Source: Monomorium pharaonis
Taxonomy: Eukaryota > Arthropoda > Insecta > Hymenoptera > Formicidae
Length of the DNA: 64,000 nt
Direction: 5' to 3'
Assembly: GCF_013373865.1 (NCBI RefSeq)
Contig: NC_050467.1
Location: 32,349,396 to 32,413,395 of the forward strand
Position numbers and translations under genes: made by a program. Of the stretch, positions 44,301-56,378 are shown piece after piece. Under the pieces are notes generated by a model. The model saw only the letters and a program-made list of their open reading frames with translations, was not told where the DNA came from and ran no database searches. How positions within the stretch are numbered: position 1 is the first letter of the stretch; each line of letters opens with the position of its first letter.

Positions 44301-45134
44301 TAAACAAATTTATTACAAAATTACTTATCTTAAGAACTTAAGTCTTAAAAAATAAATTTCATCTTTATTCCTTTTATAAATTATAATTTTATAATAAATT
44401 TTAAAATTTACACAAACATATACCTAAATATTTTTTAGTTTTGGAAGGTTATATAAAAACAAATTTTACGGAAACACATATCTCAAAATTAAATAAAATT
44501 ATTGGATGTGGTTCCATCACAGATGGAATTTTTAAAATTGAAATACATACATTGAATTTCTCTATAGAAAAATATATGGATTTAGAGATAAGTAAAGGAG
44601 ATAAAATAGAAGTGATAGGCAGAATGCAGTTAACAGGTATTAAATATTTATTATTAATATAATTTTAAAGAATGATTTTAATTACAAAATTAAATTAAGT
44701 TAATTTTTAAAAAATAATATAATTCGTAAATAATATATTAATTTAAAAAAAAATTTTACACTGTTTTTAAAAAAAAAAGAAAACTAATTATTTCTCCTAT
44801 TATTAATACCTTCAAAAAAAATTTATAGTCGAGCCAGAATATTTAATCGTAGAGAGTATAAAAGATATTAAAAAAATTGAAGGCTCTCTAACGGTTGCAT
44901 CTTTATTAAAAGGTGCTCTTAAACCAAAAAAAAGAAAAATAGAAGAAACATTACCTTCGCAGGTAAAATAAATAACGTATAATAAACTTATATTTAAAAT
45001 CAGTAATTACTTTTTTAAAGAAAAAACAATATTTGATAATTATAATTAAAAAAAAAATTTAACAGACAAATGATATTAAAAAATTAGATGTATTTGGAAA
45101 AAAGTTAATAAGAGTTCAATTTTTCAAAATTTAA
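41355..45134 (+). CDS. RPA-like OB-fold protein, six exons
   Basis: Exons 41355-41449, 41605-41773, 44060-44255, 44439-44636, 44829-44962 and 45066-45134 join in phase through GT-AG introns to 287 codons ending in TAA. Residues about 32-120 (GYVDGIESSRMVGSNQQYKFF ending YLDGVQARPP) fit a first OB fold: two beta strands, a turn, then the VVVWNED strand and a G-x-A/Q-x-RP motif. A second OB-like segment spans about 155-220 (GCGSITDGIFKIEIHTLN ... GDKIEVIGRMQL). The C-terminus is Lys-rich. Known relatives of this architecture are RPA70-type single-strand-DNA-binding proteins, including copies carried by some Helitrons. It lies between two Helitrons but has its own introns. Function as ssDNA-binding protein is inferred; a host-derived OB protein is the alternative. 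Confidence 0.6.
42340..43660. mobile_element. Repeat element in intron 2 of the OB-fold gene
   Basis: A minisatellite of units of roughly 65-85 bp (AACGTGTGCAATGTGCACGT, AATAGCGTCACGTGT, GTATGAGCGTAATAATAT) runs forward at 43135-43510 and inverted at 42720-42900. Outer flanks share GCCTAC/GTAGGC and TTTGTGTGCAAACGAAGCAG blocks. It explains the 2.3-kb intron length. Confidence 0.65.
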
Positions 45135-46719
45135 AAAAAGCATGTACAGTAAATTTAAATTTTAATGTTGTTTTAAAAATTAAAAAATTTTAAAATTTAG
45201 TTATTTAAAATCATTTAGCATTAATTTGGTAATAATTCCTCAAAGCAAAATTATAAATAGATTGACTTTTTTAAAAAAGAGTTAATTTAAATTCTATAAA
45301 CAAAAAAAATATAATTCTGATTCCGCAAAATTAAAAAAAAATATATTTAAAAATTTTTAAATAAATAATTTTTAAAATAAAAATTTAAAATAAAAATATT
45401 AAATTTAAAATATGAAATTTTTTTGGAAAAAAAAGAAATTAACAACTAACTTTATTCTATAGGAGCTACTCATAATAATAACATACACAATATTTTTTTA
45501 CAGAGTGAGAATAAAAGAATAACCAAAGAGATTTAATTAAAGTAATTTTGTATTTATAGTTTTAATAATTTATTGTCTTAAGTTTTATTAATATTTCGCT
45601 AAACTTATTAACATTTTTGAAAAGTTAATTAAAAATAATTAAAAGATTTTTACTCTTAAAATAAAGTTTTTGCAACACAACTTGTATATTATTTATTTTA
45701 AAGTGTAATTTGATTTGTATAAATAAATAGATAAAAATTTAAATTTAAAAATCTTTAATTTTTAAAAAACGTACGTATACATAATTTGCAAAAATTGTAA
45801 CTATAAAATATTGTCAATGAAAATTAAAAATTTGAATAAAAATTATTTCTTAAAAAAAAATTAAAAAAAAATTTTTTTTTAATAAATAAGTTTTACTAAA
45901 AAAATAATCTACTAATTTTATTTTAATTAATAAAAAAATTTTTTTTTTAATATTTAACATAATGTTATTTGAGATTTTTATAATTTTATATAATTTAATA
46001 TTAATCTTTTTTTTTAAATAAAATGTTTTTTTTTATTTTTTTTAAACTTTAAATTAAAGGTGGGATTCAAATAATTTATTAATATAAAATATCTGTTTAA
46101 AATTATTAAAAAACGAAACAGGGTTAGAATTTTCATTTAAAAGTTAAAAAAAAAAATAAATGTATGATAATGTGTGACCTCAAAGAAATTTAATTTACTT
46201 TTTAATAAAAGAAGATACCTAAACTATATATTATAATGAACTATGCTTTAAGTCCCATACAGCAACGAAAAAAATTAAAAAAAAGAAAAAAATTGACAAT
46301 GAAATATTGTAATTTTGCCTGGACGTTGAGAAATGTTTTTGTAATGTTACTGCAAGCTAGCGGCAATATTTCAATGTCCGCCCTGAGAATATTACAATGT
46401 AATACTATTATAATGTTACGGTGCAATGTATTTGATGTATTGAAACGCGTTACTATAAATATACAAAACGCTTTAAATTTAGTAGATAAACTTTTTTAAA
46501 AAAAAAAGAAAAAAATATAAAAAAAAATCGTTGCAATTTGTGTAACTTTATAATTTTTTGGCATACAAAAATCGGAATAAAGGGGATTAAAGCTTATGCA
46601 ATAAATATTTTTAAAAATTTCTATGGAATAATTAAATATATTATCATAGATTACCTTTTTTTTTAAAAAAAAAACAGTAAAAAAGTAAAAAATTATTTTT
46701 ACATTTTATATAAGAATAA
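45135..46719. other. AT-rich DNA
   Basis: Homopolymer-rich. An 87-codon ORF at 46236-46499 has a basic start and no recognisable domain; I do not call it a gene. Confidence 0.55.
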
Positions 46720-47547
46720 AAAATAGAAAGGGAAAAGATGGCGTGGTTAAGAGCAGAGGTGGCACAGAGAGCTCCGGAGTGAAGAGTGTTGTGAGGGTGT
46801 AATGTGGGAGAGAGGAGAGAAAGAAGTGGACAATTGGGAAGAGAAGATCGGGAAATGGACGGGCAATTGGAGGGAAGTAAAAGGAGGATGGAGGTGAAAA
46901 GATATCAGAATGGAGAAGTCGGGGTAGACATCGGAGTAGCGAAAGATGAAAGCGGGGAAGATGGAGGCAGGAACGAGAAGAAGAGGTCAGAGAGAGGGCG
47001 TTGGAGAGATGCGACGTAGAGAAGAGTTTCGTTGGAGAGGAGTAGGGGTAGGACGGAGGGCAGATGGCGGTGCGCGCGGAGTGCGGTAGCGCGAGCGCGA
47101 AGAGAGAAGAGGAGCGTCAATCTAGTGGAAGGAAGGGAATGGCAGTATGGGGTCAGGGTTAAGTTGGCAAGAGTGCTAGGGCAGGATGGTAGCGTGTTTG
47201 GGAACGCAGATTTCCGACACGTGGTCCATCGGTGGCACATGTCGATAGTGTGATTTTAACACAGGAGGAGAAAGAACGTTGCAGGAAAAAGATAAAAAGA
47301 AAGTGCGCAGGGAGAGAAATTGCCGGACTCAGAGGAGAGAATTAGCGGGGAGAGGAGAGAAGCAAGGGAGGAAGAGAGGATGGAGGAGCTGGGCAGAGAG
47401 ATGAGGAAACTGAGGTTGGAAATGACAAGGCGACTGAGGGAAGTCGGAGAGAGACTGAGAGGCTTAGAAGAGAGGTTAGAGGCGCTGGAAGGAGAAGGTA
47501 TGAGAAGGGAAGAAGAGGGTAGCAGGTGAGGGGGAGGAGCTGAGGAG
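46720..47547 (+). mobile_element. Purine-rich 5' part of a probable non-LTR retrotransposon
   Basis: Base composition switches abruptly from AT-rich to G/A-rich at about 46720. Forward frames encode Glu/Arg coiled-coil-like sequence (for example REARE..RMEELGREMRKLRLEM near 47350-47450), as in ORF1 leaders of many insect LINE elements. The sequence runs into the assembly gap, so no ORF2 is visible and the class is uncertain. Confidence 0.35.
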
Positions 47548-48047
47548 NNNNNNNNNNNNNNNNNNNNNNNNNNNNNNNNNNNNNNNNNNNNNNNNNNNNN
47601 NNNNNNNNNNNNNNNNNNNNNNNNNNNNNNNNNNNNNNNNNNNNNNNNNNNNNNNNNNNNNNNNNNNNNNNNNNNNNNNNNNNNNNNNNNNNNNNNNNNN
47701 NNNNNNNNNNNNNNNNNNNNNNNNNNNNNNNNNNNNNNNNNNNNNNNNNNNNNNNNNNNNNNNNNNNNNNNNNNNNNNNNNNNNNNNNNNNNNNNNNNNN
47801 NNNNNNNNNNNNNNNNNNNNNNNNNNNNNNNNNNNNNNNNNNNNNNNNNNNNNNNNNNNNNNNNNNNNNNNNNNNNNNNNNNNNNNNNNNNNNNNNNNNN
47901 NNNNNNNNNNNNNNNNNNNNNNNNNNNNNNNNNNNNNNNNNNNNNNNNNNNNNNNNNNNNNNNNNNNNNNNNNNNNNNNNNNNNNNNNNNNNNNNNNNNN
48001 NNNNNNNNNNNNNNNNNNNNNNNNNNNNNNNNNNNNNNNNNNNNNNN
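47548..48047. other. Assembly gap, 500 N
   Basis: Exactly 500 unknown bases, a placeholder length. It separates the purine-rich element from the 3' part of a Helitron on the opposite strand. Confidence 1.
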
Positions 48048-50243
48048 GAATTTCTATATTATCATTTAAATCATTTAATTTGCCATCTCCCATATCTAAC
48101 AAAAACTTTGCAAATTCAATTTCCTCTCGAAGAACTCGCATATTTTGTGTTAAAGAGAATTTTATAAAATTTTTCCAAACTAAACTAAATTTAATAGAAA
48201 GATTTACAATTTCACTTCGAGTAGCACGTAATTTAATAGGCAAAAGTTGTCTAAAGTCACCACTTAATAAAACAATTTTTCCACCAAAGGGAAAATCATT
48301 ATTCATAATATCACGCAATGTTCTATCCATAATTTCTAAAGCATATCGTGGTGCCATTGGTGCTTCATCCCAAATAAAAATATCAGTTTCCTTCAAATAT
48401 TGAGCTTCTTTAGTTTGTATTTTAATAGCAGATGACGAATCAGCAAATAATGGAACCGGTAAACCAAATGTTTTATGAACTGTTTTTCCAGTAGGTAATA
48501 ATGTCGCTGCAATACCCTTAAAAGCCATTGTACACACATGTTTTATTTCTAATTCTAGCTAAATGATAAATAGTTGTGTATATAAATGTTTTACCTGATC
48601 CACCTGGACCATCAATATAAAAACAATTGTTATTATGATTGTTATTATCTAATCTGTTTAATATTGTAGCGTGCGCGCCGCGGAAATGAAAGACACTTTT
48701 ATAACTGTAAAACCAAGCAGCTTTATTTACGCGTCCGACAAGGCTCGAGACCGAGATTTGACTAGTTGTTTACACGCGTTGTCAAGCGCTCGTCAGCTGA
48801 CAACGCTCGGTCCAGGAAATCAATAGTATTGATCCGTCTTCGAACAGCTGAGTCGCGGTCGCGGAGTATACCGGGCGACGCACGCAACAATATTAAATCA
48901 ACTATTTCTTTTTGTTGTTCATTTAATTGATTATATTGTGTAGTACCAATTTCCATAGCTTGTTCCAATGTTAAATAATCCTCATCTTCGTTATTTACAA
49001 TTATTTGTTCCATTTGTGGAAAATCTGTAAAACTTTTTCCTTTTGTAGCAAGCATAGCACCAATTTGTTTATAGGCTTTTCTATGTCCTTGTAACATACC
49101 AAAATGTCGAACATAATCCTCAGATATTGCTTCTTTAAAAATTTTCCCACAACTCTTCAGGATGTAATGGTTGACAATTAATAATATACGTACAAATAAT
49201 CTACGAAGTTGTCGAGGCATCATCCATGCAACAGCTTCATTCATAGCTCGTTTCCATTCATCATCATCTTCAACTAAACCTAAAGCCAAACATGCCGCTG
49301 AAAATGATTGACAAAATTCTCCATTTACAGTTTTCAAATCATTAAAACTTGTAGCCCCCTTTACTGTAAGTAATAATAATCGCAAATGATATAATTCTGT
49401 TTGTGTTGGACTAACGGAATATATTCTTCCGACACAATTAAAATGACTTTTGCGTTTAACCCAACGTGATATATTTCTACTATTAATTTTTTCTTTTTTA
49501 AATGTATAATAGCATGGAATTTCTGTATATAAATATTGTCTCGCTTCTTCATCTCGTAAGTTTAATGAGAAATAATCTATTAACATAGTAACTTGATTTA
49601 AAGCAGATGTCATGACGTCGTTAATATTTTCATTTTCGATTATAATATTTTGTTCATTAGGAAGATGCACTGGCAAACGCATTATAGTATGACTTTTATC
49701 TTGTAATTTTTTACCAAGAATACGCCAAATGGCTTCTACAGGTCCAACATAACGAGCTTCAATATAATTATGTATCTCATCATGATCAATAATTACATTT
49801 TCTGTTACTGGTTCAATGGTTATAGCAGCAATATCATGTCCTTTATAAATATATTTATACAAATATTTAACCGATTTAATACTCGAAACTACTTCAACGT
49901 TAATATGACAATTAAATATAATCGATAAAATAGGACAATATGGAACAACATAACGGTTATCAACTTTATATCCACCTGGACGTTCAAAATTTCTACCATT
50001 ATTTCGTCTACGATAGTAAGGATAAGCATTTTCATTCATTCTAGTCTCTTCGAGAAATGGTTTCGGAAAGTGTTTCGAACAACGTCCATCTACTAAACAC
50101 CAATCGCCACAAGGTCCATGAATCATATGTTTCATAACTATATCATGTAAAACACGATTTTCATCAGGATCCGGAATTTCAGCAGAAATATATTTATCAA
50201 CAATTGGTGTAGTTGTTATTTTAAAATTGTATTTTAAGGGGAT
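48048..50243 (-). pseudogene. Second Helitron, truncated and disrupted
   Basis: From 50243 down, the minus strand encodes Helitron sequence after the HUH motif: TTTPIVDKYISAEIPDP, HMIHGPCGDWCLVDGRCSKHFPK, the Rep tyrosine region (SVKYLYKYIYKGHD) and the linker to the helicase. The Walker A segment (GPGGSGKT, about 48610-48587) follows after a 225-bp insertion. The frame is then lost at a (GT)3 tract near 48532-48538. Downstream helicase motifs (FIWDEAPMAPR, LSGDFRQLLPI) are in another phase up to the gap. The N-terminal nuclease half is missing: the match starts abruptly at 50243. It is of a different lineage from the 29994-37391 Helitron and shows no protease domain in what remains. Confidence 0.88.
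48665..48889 (-). mobile_element. 225-bp solo LTR inside the Helitron helicase region
   Basis: On the minus strand it begins TGTTGCGTGCGTCGCC and ends GCGCGCACGCTACA, with TG...CA ends and ATAT on both sides (48661-48664 and 48890-48893). GC content is well above its surroundings. It contains an AATAAA on the minus strand near 48733 and a TATAAAAG near 48702. Removing it rejoins the conserved Helitron frame. A non-autonomous TIR element is the alternative. Confidence 0.65.
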
Positions 50244-50412
50244 CCTAAAGTCGTCTGTTTTACCGACAAAATTGTACAATTTGTTCCAATGTGCAACTTT
50301 TTATTGCATTAACAGAATTAAAAATCCTTCTCCACAATTAAAGTATAGACGATAACAGTGTGCGGACGTAACGATTTTATACGAAAAACGAAAAAAATTT
50401 TTTTAATTATCG

Positions 50413-50722
50413 GCGTCTAGCGTGGACTCGTAACAAAATGTGATTGAAATTAAAGTTTGGCATCTTGTATGTATAAATCAAGCCACGTCCGCACGAGAGT
50501 GGACATTGAGAAACAATACTACGCTATCAGATTGAGCGTAGGCGTCTTAATAAAAAAACTGGACATTGGAACAAATTTGGTGTATGAAAATTTCGCGTAG
50601 CTCCATAAAACGCATATATATAGCGGTAGATTAGTTAACGGATGTTCAGATAGACGGGCGTTACTTTAGCTCAGCATTCCCTCGCTTCTTTTTCTTCCAA
50701 AACTTTGACGCGCATATTCTTT

Positions 50723-50818
<96 letters not shown>

Positions 50819-50864
50819 GCGTTTATGCTTCAGCAAGAATGATGTATATATTGTATATGAAGAC

Positions 50865-50901
<37 letters not shown>

Positions 50902-51130
50902 GCGCGCGCGTGCATGGTACGTGCAAGCGCTCGCGTACGAAATTTTCAGACACATGTTTACCAATGTACATCTTTTTATTAAAACGCCTATGCTCGATCT
51001 GAAAACGTAGTATTGTTCCACAATGTCCACTCGTGTGCGGACTTGGCTTGATTTATATGTGCAAAGCTTGGTTTACTACCTACAAAATGCAAAACTACAT
51101 CAAGCACATTTTGTTACGAGTCCAAGCCAG
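50413..51130. mobile_element. Foldback element with microsatellite centre
   Basis: TGGACTCGTAACAAAATGTG at 50424 pairs with CACATTTTGTTACGAGTCCA at 51104. Inner arms pair around 50482-50560 and 50970-51055. The centre holds a long (AC)n (about 50724-50816) and (GA)n (about 50872-50897). Confidence 0.8.
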
Positions 51131-51161
51131 ACATATTTGGAAAGTTCTGGCGGTGTATATA

Positions 51162-51665
51162 CCGCGTTTGTAAAGTTCATCTCAAGAAGGCTGTTTGGCG
51201 GAGGGCAGTGTGTGAATGCCTACCGATCTGCCGACCCGGGTTCAATTCCATCCGTACTTTTTTCCTTATTTTTTTAATACAATGCACAAAATTTTTTATT
51301 CACGTAAGACGAGATTTATTAATTGTTTTAAATTTTTCTGTACAAAATAATTATTTTTTGTTAAAAAAATTATGTCAATAGCGTTATATTATTCCTTTTT
51401 ATTTCGAAAATGATACGTATAAAAAAATAATTTTGAAATAAATAATAATTGTATTTTACTGGTATAGAAAAATAATTATTTTGTATAGAAAAATTTAAAA
51501 CAATTAATAAATCTCGTCTTACGTAAATAAAAAAATTTTGTGCATTGTATTAAAAAAATAAGGAAAAAGGTACGGATGGAATTGAACTCGGGTCGGCAGA
51601 TCGGTAGGCATTCACACACTGCCCTCCGCCAAACAGCCTTCTTGAGATGAACTTTACAAACGCGT
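51162..51665. mobile_element. 504-bp foldback with tRNA-like tips
   Basis: The whole element is an inverted repeat with arms of about 250 bp. Each tip carries TTGGCGGAGGGCAGTGTG and, about 43 bases later, GGTTCAATTCC (51239-51249), the spacing of RNA polymerase III A and B boxes in a tRNA. The right tip has the changed box GAGTTCAATTCC. A relative occupies 60802-61545. Confidence 0.75.
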
Positions 51666-51704
51666 AATAAATGTTTTCACTTCGGTGTACGCAGAAAGTG
51701 GTGC

Positions 51705-51706
51705 TT

Positions 51707-51766
<60 letters not shown>

Positions 51767-51978
51767 TGAATAGGAGGTGGGAAGAGATGGGAGATGTGGA
51801 AAGGGAGAGAGCGCGATGAGATAGATAGAGCGAGAGCCTAGCTCGGATCGCGTATCGAGAGCTGAGCTCTCTCTCTCGCATACCGCGTATCTCTCGTCTC
51901 GCGCTCTCGAGATATCTATCCTATACGCGATCGCTCTCTCTCGCTCTCTTCGCCTCTATCTCTCTCTCTCGCTCTCCG

Positions 51979-52027
<49 letters not shown>

Positions 52028-52060
52028 TCTCCTCTCCCTCTCTATCTCTCCTTAATCTCC
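51705..52060. repeat. (GA)n and (CT)n low-complexity tract
   Basis: A pure GA run at about 51712-51762, then a mixed CT/CG-rich stretch to 52060. ORFs in it are artefacts. Confidence 0.9.
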
Positions 52061-52168
52061 ATTTTTCTACGCTTCTATCTTTATTTTTCAATCATATACA
52101 TCTGTACATATATATATACATTACATATATACGGTAGTTACTACTACCGTTGTTTTTACATACACGTT

Positions 52169-53254
52169 TTACATATATGGATTACGGTAGTAGTAACTAC
52201 CGTATCCGTACATGTACGAGGATGGTGTCGGCGGCGGCGGCGGCAGCAGCTGAGCTGGAGGTGGAGGTGGTGGATACGTTTCATGGATATATGCATTTTG
52301 ATATGGATACATATATCCTCCCTGATACATTTTTTTTCTTTCCTTTTGTAATGCCCGCCGCACTAAGTTATTGACTTGCTGCAAAAAAAAAGATGTCAAA
52401 TATATAAAAATTATGTGCGTACAGATTAAATAAACATTTTTAATTAATTTATAGATTATAACTTATAATTTATTATAATATATTATAATTTAACTATATT
52501 ATAGTTTATAAATTACTTACGTTTTTATGCAACAATCCTCCTCTTCCTCTCCCTCCTCTTCCTCCTCTTCCTCCTCTTCCTCCTCTTCCTCCTCTTCCTC
52601 CTCTTCCTCCTCTTCCGCCTCTTCCTTCTCCTCGTCTTCCTGCTTCTATTTCTTCCTCATAATCTTCGTAATAGGTAAAATCTTCGTTTTTTATTTCTTG
52701 CAAAGGTGCTCTTGGCTGCGGCAAGGGCACCGCCGTTGACTGCGGCAAGGGCGCCGTTGACTGCAGCAAGGGCGCCGTCGACTGCGGCAAGGGCGCCGTC
52801 GGCTGCGGCAAAGACGCCGCCGTCGACTGCGGCAAGGGCGCCGTCGGCTGCGGCAAGGACGCCGCCGTCGACTGTGGCAAGGGTGCCGTCGGCTGTCCGT
52901 CGATCAGCAGAACGCCTTCACTTCTTGCTGTAACACGAAAGAAAAGATTATTAGTCTATAAATAATTTTACACACATACACACTAAAATGACCGCGTGGT
53001 TCATCTTTGCGGATATCCGACATCGGCTCGATTGTTCCAACTTCTTAGTAAACTTACCTATCAGGTAAATATATTTTGTCTTTATTTATTTAAGAAAAGA
53101 AATAAAGATAGACACATTCTTACCTGGTAGATAAGTTTACCTAGAAGTTGGAACAATCGAGTCGGATATCCGCAAAGATAAACCACGCGGTCATTTTATA
53201 TACTAGCCAACTCGATGGGTTATTAAATCTGTATCAACACGTGCGTGCGTGCGC

Positions 53255-53285
<31 letters not shown>

Positions 53286-53381
53286 TGTGTGTGCTATATG
53301 TAATATATGTATTATAAAGTACTTACATTTACGTGGCATTTTCTGTCTCGTCACGCTCGTCACCTTCACCTCGCGAGACAT
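52169..53381 (-). CDS. Pro-rich/RGG protein, third gene of this type
   Basis: Three exons, 53381-53327, 52927-52521 and 52378-52169, join in phase to 224 codons. Donors are GTAAGT; acceptors follow TTACAG and TTTGCAG. Exon 1 encodes a short basic start (MSREVKVTSVTRQKMPRK). Exon 2 has five or more repeats of the type LPQSTAAxLPQPTAP, an acidic stretch (NEDFTYYEDYEEEIE) and a long run of GGR triplets (RGG box). Exon 3 has a helical segment (VNNLVRRALQKERKK) and then a Tyr/Pro-rich tail. The layout, short first exon then Pro-rich then RGG and Tyr/Pro, parallels the palindrome gene pair, but no direct sequence homology is evident. Probably a disordered RNA-associated protein. The repeated codons may vary in number between individuals. 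Confidence 0.6.
52985..53198. mobile_element. Palindromic MITE in intron 1 of the RGG gene
   Basis: AAATGACCGCGTGGTTCATC pairs with its complement near 53198. Inner arms include GGCTCGATTGTTCCAACTTC and GAAGTTGGAACAATCGAGTC. Confidence 0.85.
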
Positions 53382-53500
53382 CTTGACCGAAAAACAATGA
53401 CTACGCGACACTTAGATCAAGGATCGCAAATTCCAGCCCCGGTAGCATACGGCGTATGAAGAGGGGATAAAGAACTAAGGGCAAGAACCAATCATGCCCT

Positions 53501-53663
53501 ATCGTGTGCCGAAGACGGTTCCGGCAGACCAGCGCGATTTCTGTCGCGCGCGATGTCCAATGAGCGACCGCCTTTTCGCTCATATCTGTACACCCATTGG
53601 ATATCGCGCGTTGCGCGCGACAGAAATCGCGCTGGTCTGCCGGAACCGTCTTCGGCACACGAT
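53501..53663. mobile_element. Palindromic GC-rich MITE
   Basis: ATCGTGTGCCGAAGACGGTT and TCCGGCAGACCAGCGCGATT are mirrored at the right (GTCTTCGGCACACGAT). The ORFs in this region read the same sequence from both strands. Confidence 0.9.
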
Positions 53664-55951
53664 ACGTATCGTGTGCTGTATTACAAGGGCTCCCGCACAG
53701 ACTTTTGCATAACGCATAACATAAATGCATAAGAAATTCGATTGGTTGAATTTCTTATGCACTTTGCTTATGGACCAATAATTACAGCGGCTCTAATAAT
53801 TACAAGAACATAAAATCACATTGTCGAGACGTAGTAGCAGCGCGTTTACATTAATAGAAAAATGTGTTGTATTTGTTATTATACTCGCATAGCAAAATAA
53901 TTATGGTGAGAAATTTCATTTTTATAGTAATTATTAATTGTTGTATAGTTGCTTAATTTATAGTACAATTTTTTCATAGCTGACAACACTAAGTATACAG
54001 TTATTATTTTAACATTATTTTAATAATTACTAAAAAAAATGATATTTTTAACTAATTATTTTACAATGCAATTATAGTGCAAATATCATATATTTTTCTA
54101 TCAATGTTGGTTTATACTTACTATCGCACAGATTCAATTCTTTATGTTGTCATATTTAAAAAAACTTAACAAAAAATAGGAAATTTAAAGGAAAAAAGAT
54201 AATATAGAACAAAATAATATAATTTTATTAGATTTATTTAAAAGATTTAGTTTCTCTTTATATTTTGTTAATAATTTTAAAATATTTTTTACATACATTG
54301 TTTGAAATAAAAATTTTGATTAAAAATTAAGAAAAATGCAAAAAATTCTGTCAGGTAAAACAGTTTTAAAAAAAAGATTAAAAATGCATTTCTCATTATT
54401 CGCCTTTGAAAGTTTGCTATCAAAATTATATATATAAAGGCTTCTCTGACAAAAATTTACAATAAAACTAAATGTAATTTTTTTTTAAATAAAATTTGTG
54501 GTTTTTGTTAATTAAAATTTGTGTTATTTTCAATATATGTATAAAAGTTATATATAGTGTAAGTGCAAAAACTTTCTGAGAATTATACATATGTATAAGA
54601 TAAATGTATAATAACTCTGAGAAAGATAGAAGAAAGGATTTAGTTAAAAGTAGACTTTTTATATTGTTTTGCAATAATAACCAATATTTTTTCGAATACG
54701 AAGAAGAGCGCGCCAAGAAAAGATCTCGAGCCGCTCGAGCTATAACACAGCCTGTATGGCTGTATCAAGCATCGGCGCGGTGCAGCGAGACGAGGCAAAG
54801 CATGGCAACAACGCGCTTCGCCTCCCTCTCCCCCCCCCCCGCTAACTGCTGCCGCTTCCACGTCTCGTTCGAGCCGGCTTGAGCGCTTTCTTTGGCGTAC
54901 TGTCATTTCAGGGCCGCCGCTAGATATTCAAGCGCCCGTGTGCAAGTTTCAATTTCTCGTGTTATAATTGTATGTATAATTATACATATGTATGTATAAT
55001 TATCAGACAAATTTACTGCATTTACACTATACCATTTTTATACATATATAAATTTTTGTATATACATAATATATATAAACATATATATAAACATAAAAAT
55101 AGTATAATTTAAAAATGACTTCAAGTTAATTTTATTTGTCTTACTTTGAACGTAAATAAAAAAATTTTTTACTTTTTTAATAAATAAAAATTATATGGCA
55201 AACTTAAAAAAATAATTTAAAAATGTTTTTTTTTTAATGTGTTTGTTACGTTCGATGAAATTTTCCACCTATTTCATCTCACGTCGCGCACCGCGCTCTC
55301 GCGTGCTCCGCCGGAGCACCCGACTCACCGAGCGCTCCCCTCCCCACGAAATCAGACGCGCGGGGTATCAGCGCGTACACCCTACGCTTATACTCTTTAT
55401 TAAATTTTATTATTATTGCGTGTGTGATTATTACTCCAATTGTCAAAGCTCAAATCCATCAAATCATGCCGCGTATAGTTAAAAATTTCGTTAAAAGAGT
55501 AATATTCTTTTGTCACCTTTTTATTTGCTATTAACGACAGGGTGCAACCGCCACCCCTCAACTCCCTTGTTAATTAATATTACTGCAATCCGTCGCAGTC
55601 ATGCTATAACTCTTTCACATTATTAACAACCTGGAATAATGTGAATATTTTTCAACCATGCGGTTCACGCGTGACACCCTCGCGCTGCCGAAGAATCGGT
55701 CCAGCCGCGGAGCGTGTGTACCAAGTGGGATAGCAATGGCTCGAGCATTATTCCAATCGGGAAATATGAGTGAGATAGCATGAGTAAAGTAATTACGAAG
55801 GTATGCGGTTTAATTACTCCGCTCACAGAGGTGATAGGAGGAAGGCGAAGGAAGCATTCGAACGCTAACCACCCTGGCTACCTCTTGACCGAAGTTTATA
55901 ATGATCCGAATAAAAATTAGAAACTATGAAATTTCAAAAATAATAGCTATT
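53664..55951. other. AT-rich DNA with two GC-rich islands
   Basis: A small hairpin lies at about 53712-53770 (CATAAGAAATTCGAT against GAATTTCTTATG). GC-rich islands at 54700-54950 (with a C10 run near 54831) and 55240-55400 have no convincing ORF. They may be old LTR or LINE pieces. No gene called. Confidence 0.5.
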
Positions 55952-56378
55952 TGTCGCGGAATTTTTCATGGATTTGAGCTTCCCTACACCCGCGTACCCC
56001 TAGGACCCCCTAGTTTTGGGGTATATAAGGAGCGCGAGAGCCTCAGGAAGGAGCATTTTCGCTCATATAACGAGTCGCGCTGCCAGTAGGCATAGACGTT
56101 ACTCTGCAGAGAAGAAGTGCTATCCGTGGAATAGTTATTAGCCATCGCGCTCTTATATAAATGAGTCTACTACACTGCGCTATTAAATTCTTGATACAAG
56201 AAGCAACCAGTGCGTAAGTAACATCTCTTTTATCTACGAGCGCTGTAAATTCACTCTTATAATTTGTCAAGTGTAAGCTCACTTTACTTTATTTAAAATA
56301 AAGTTTTCTTGTCGTAAAAATTCTGTTTAATATAACTATTTAACGAAATTATAAATTTCTTACTTGTATTACGCGAGA
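55952..56378 (+). mobile_element. Candidate LTR (about 427 bp)
   Basis: It starts TGTCGCGGAA and ends near TTACGCGAGA, an imperfect inverted pair. It contains a TATA box (GGGTATATAAGGAGCGC, about 56016-56032) and, 270 bp later, AATAAAG (about 56300). These are the parts of a Gypsy-type LTR, but no primer-binding site, second LTR or gag/pol frame was recognised. Confidence 0.4.

Noticed and set aside
46236..46499. 87-codon ORF as a gene
   Set aside because: Basic, low-complexity start and no homologous features; a comparable antisense ORF overlaps it in AT-rich DNA.
51196..51262. A functional tRNA gene
   Set aside because: A- and B-box-like motifs are present, but I could not form a convincing cloverleaf; the sequence is the tip of a foldback element.
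53401..53762. ORFs on both strands in the GC-rich palindrome
   Set aside because: The two strands encode the same peptide because the DNA is an inverted repeat; no independent support.
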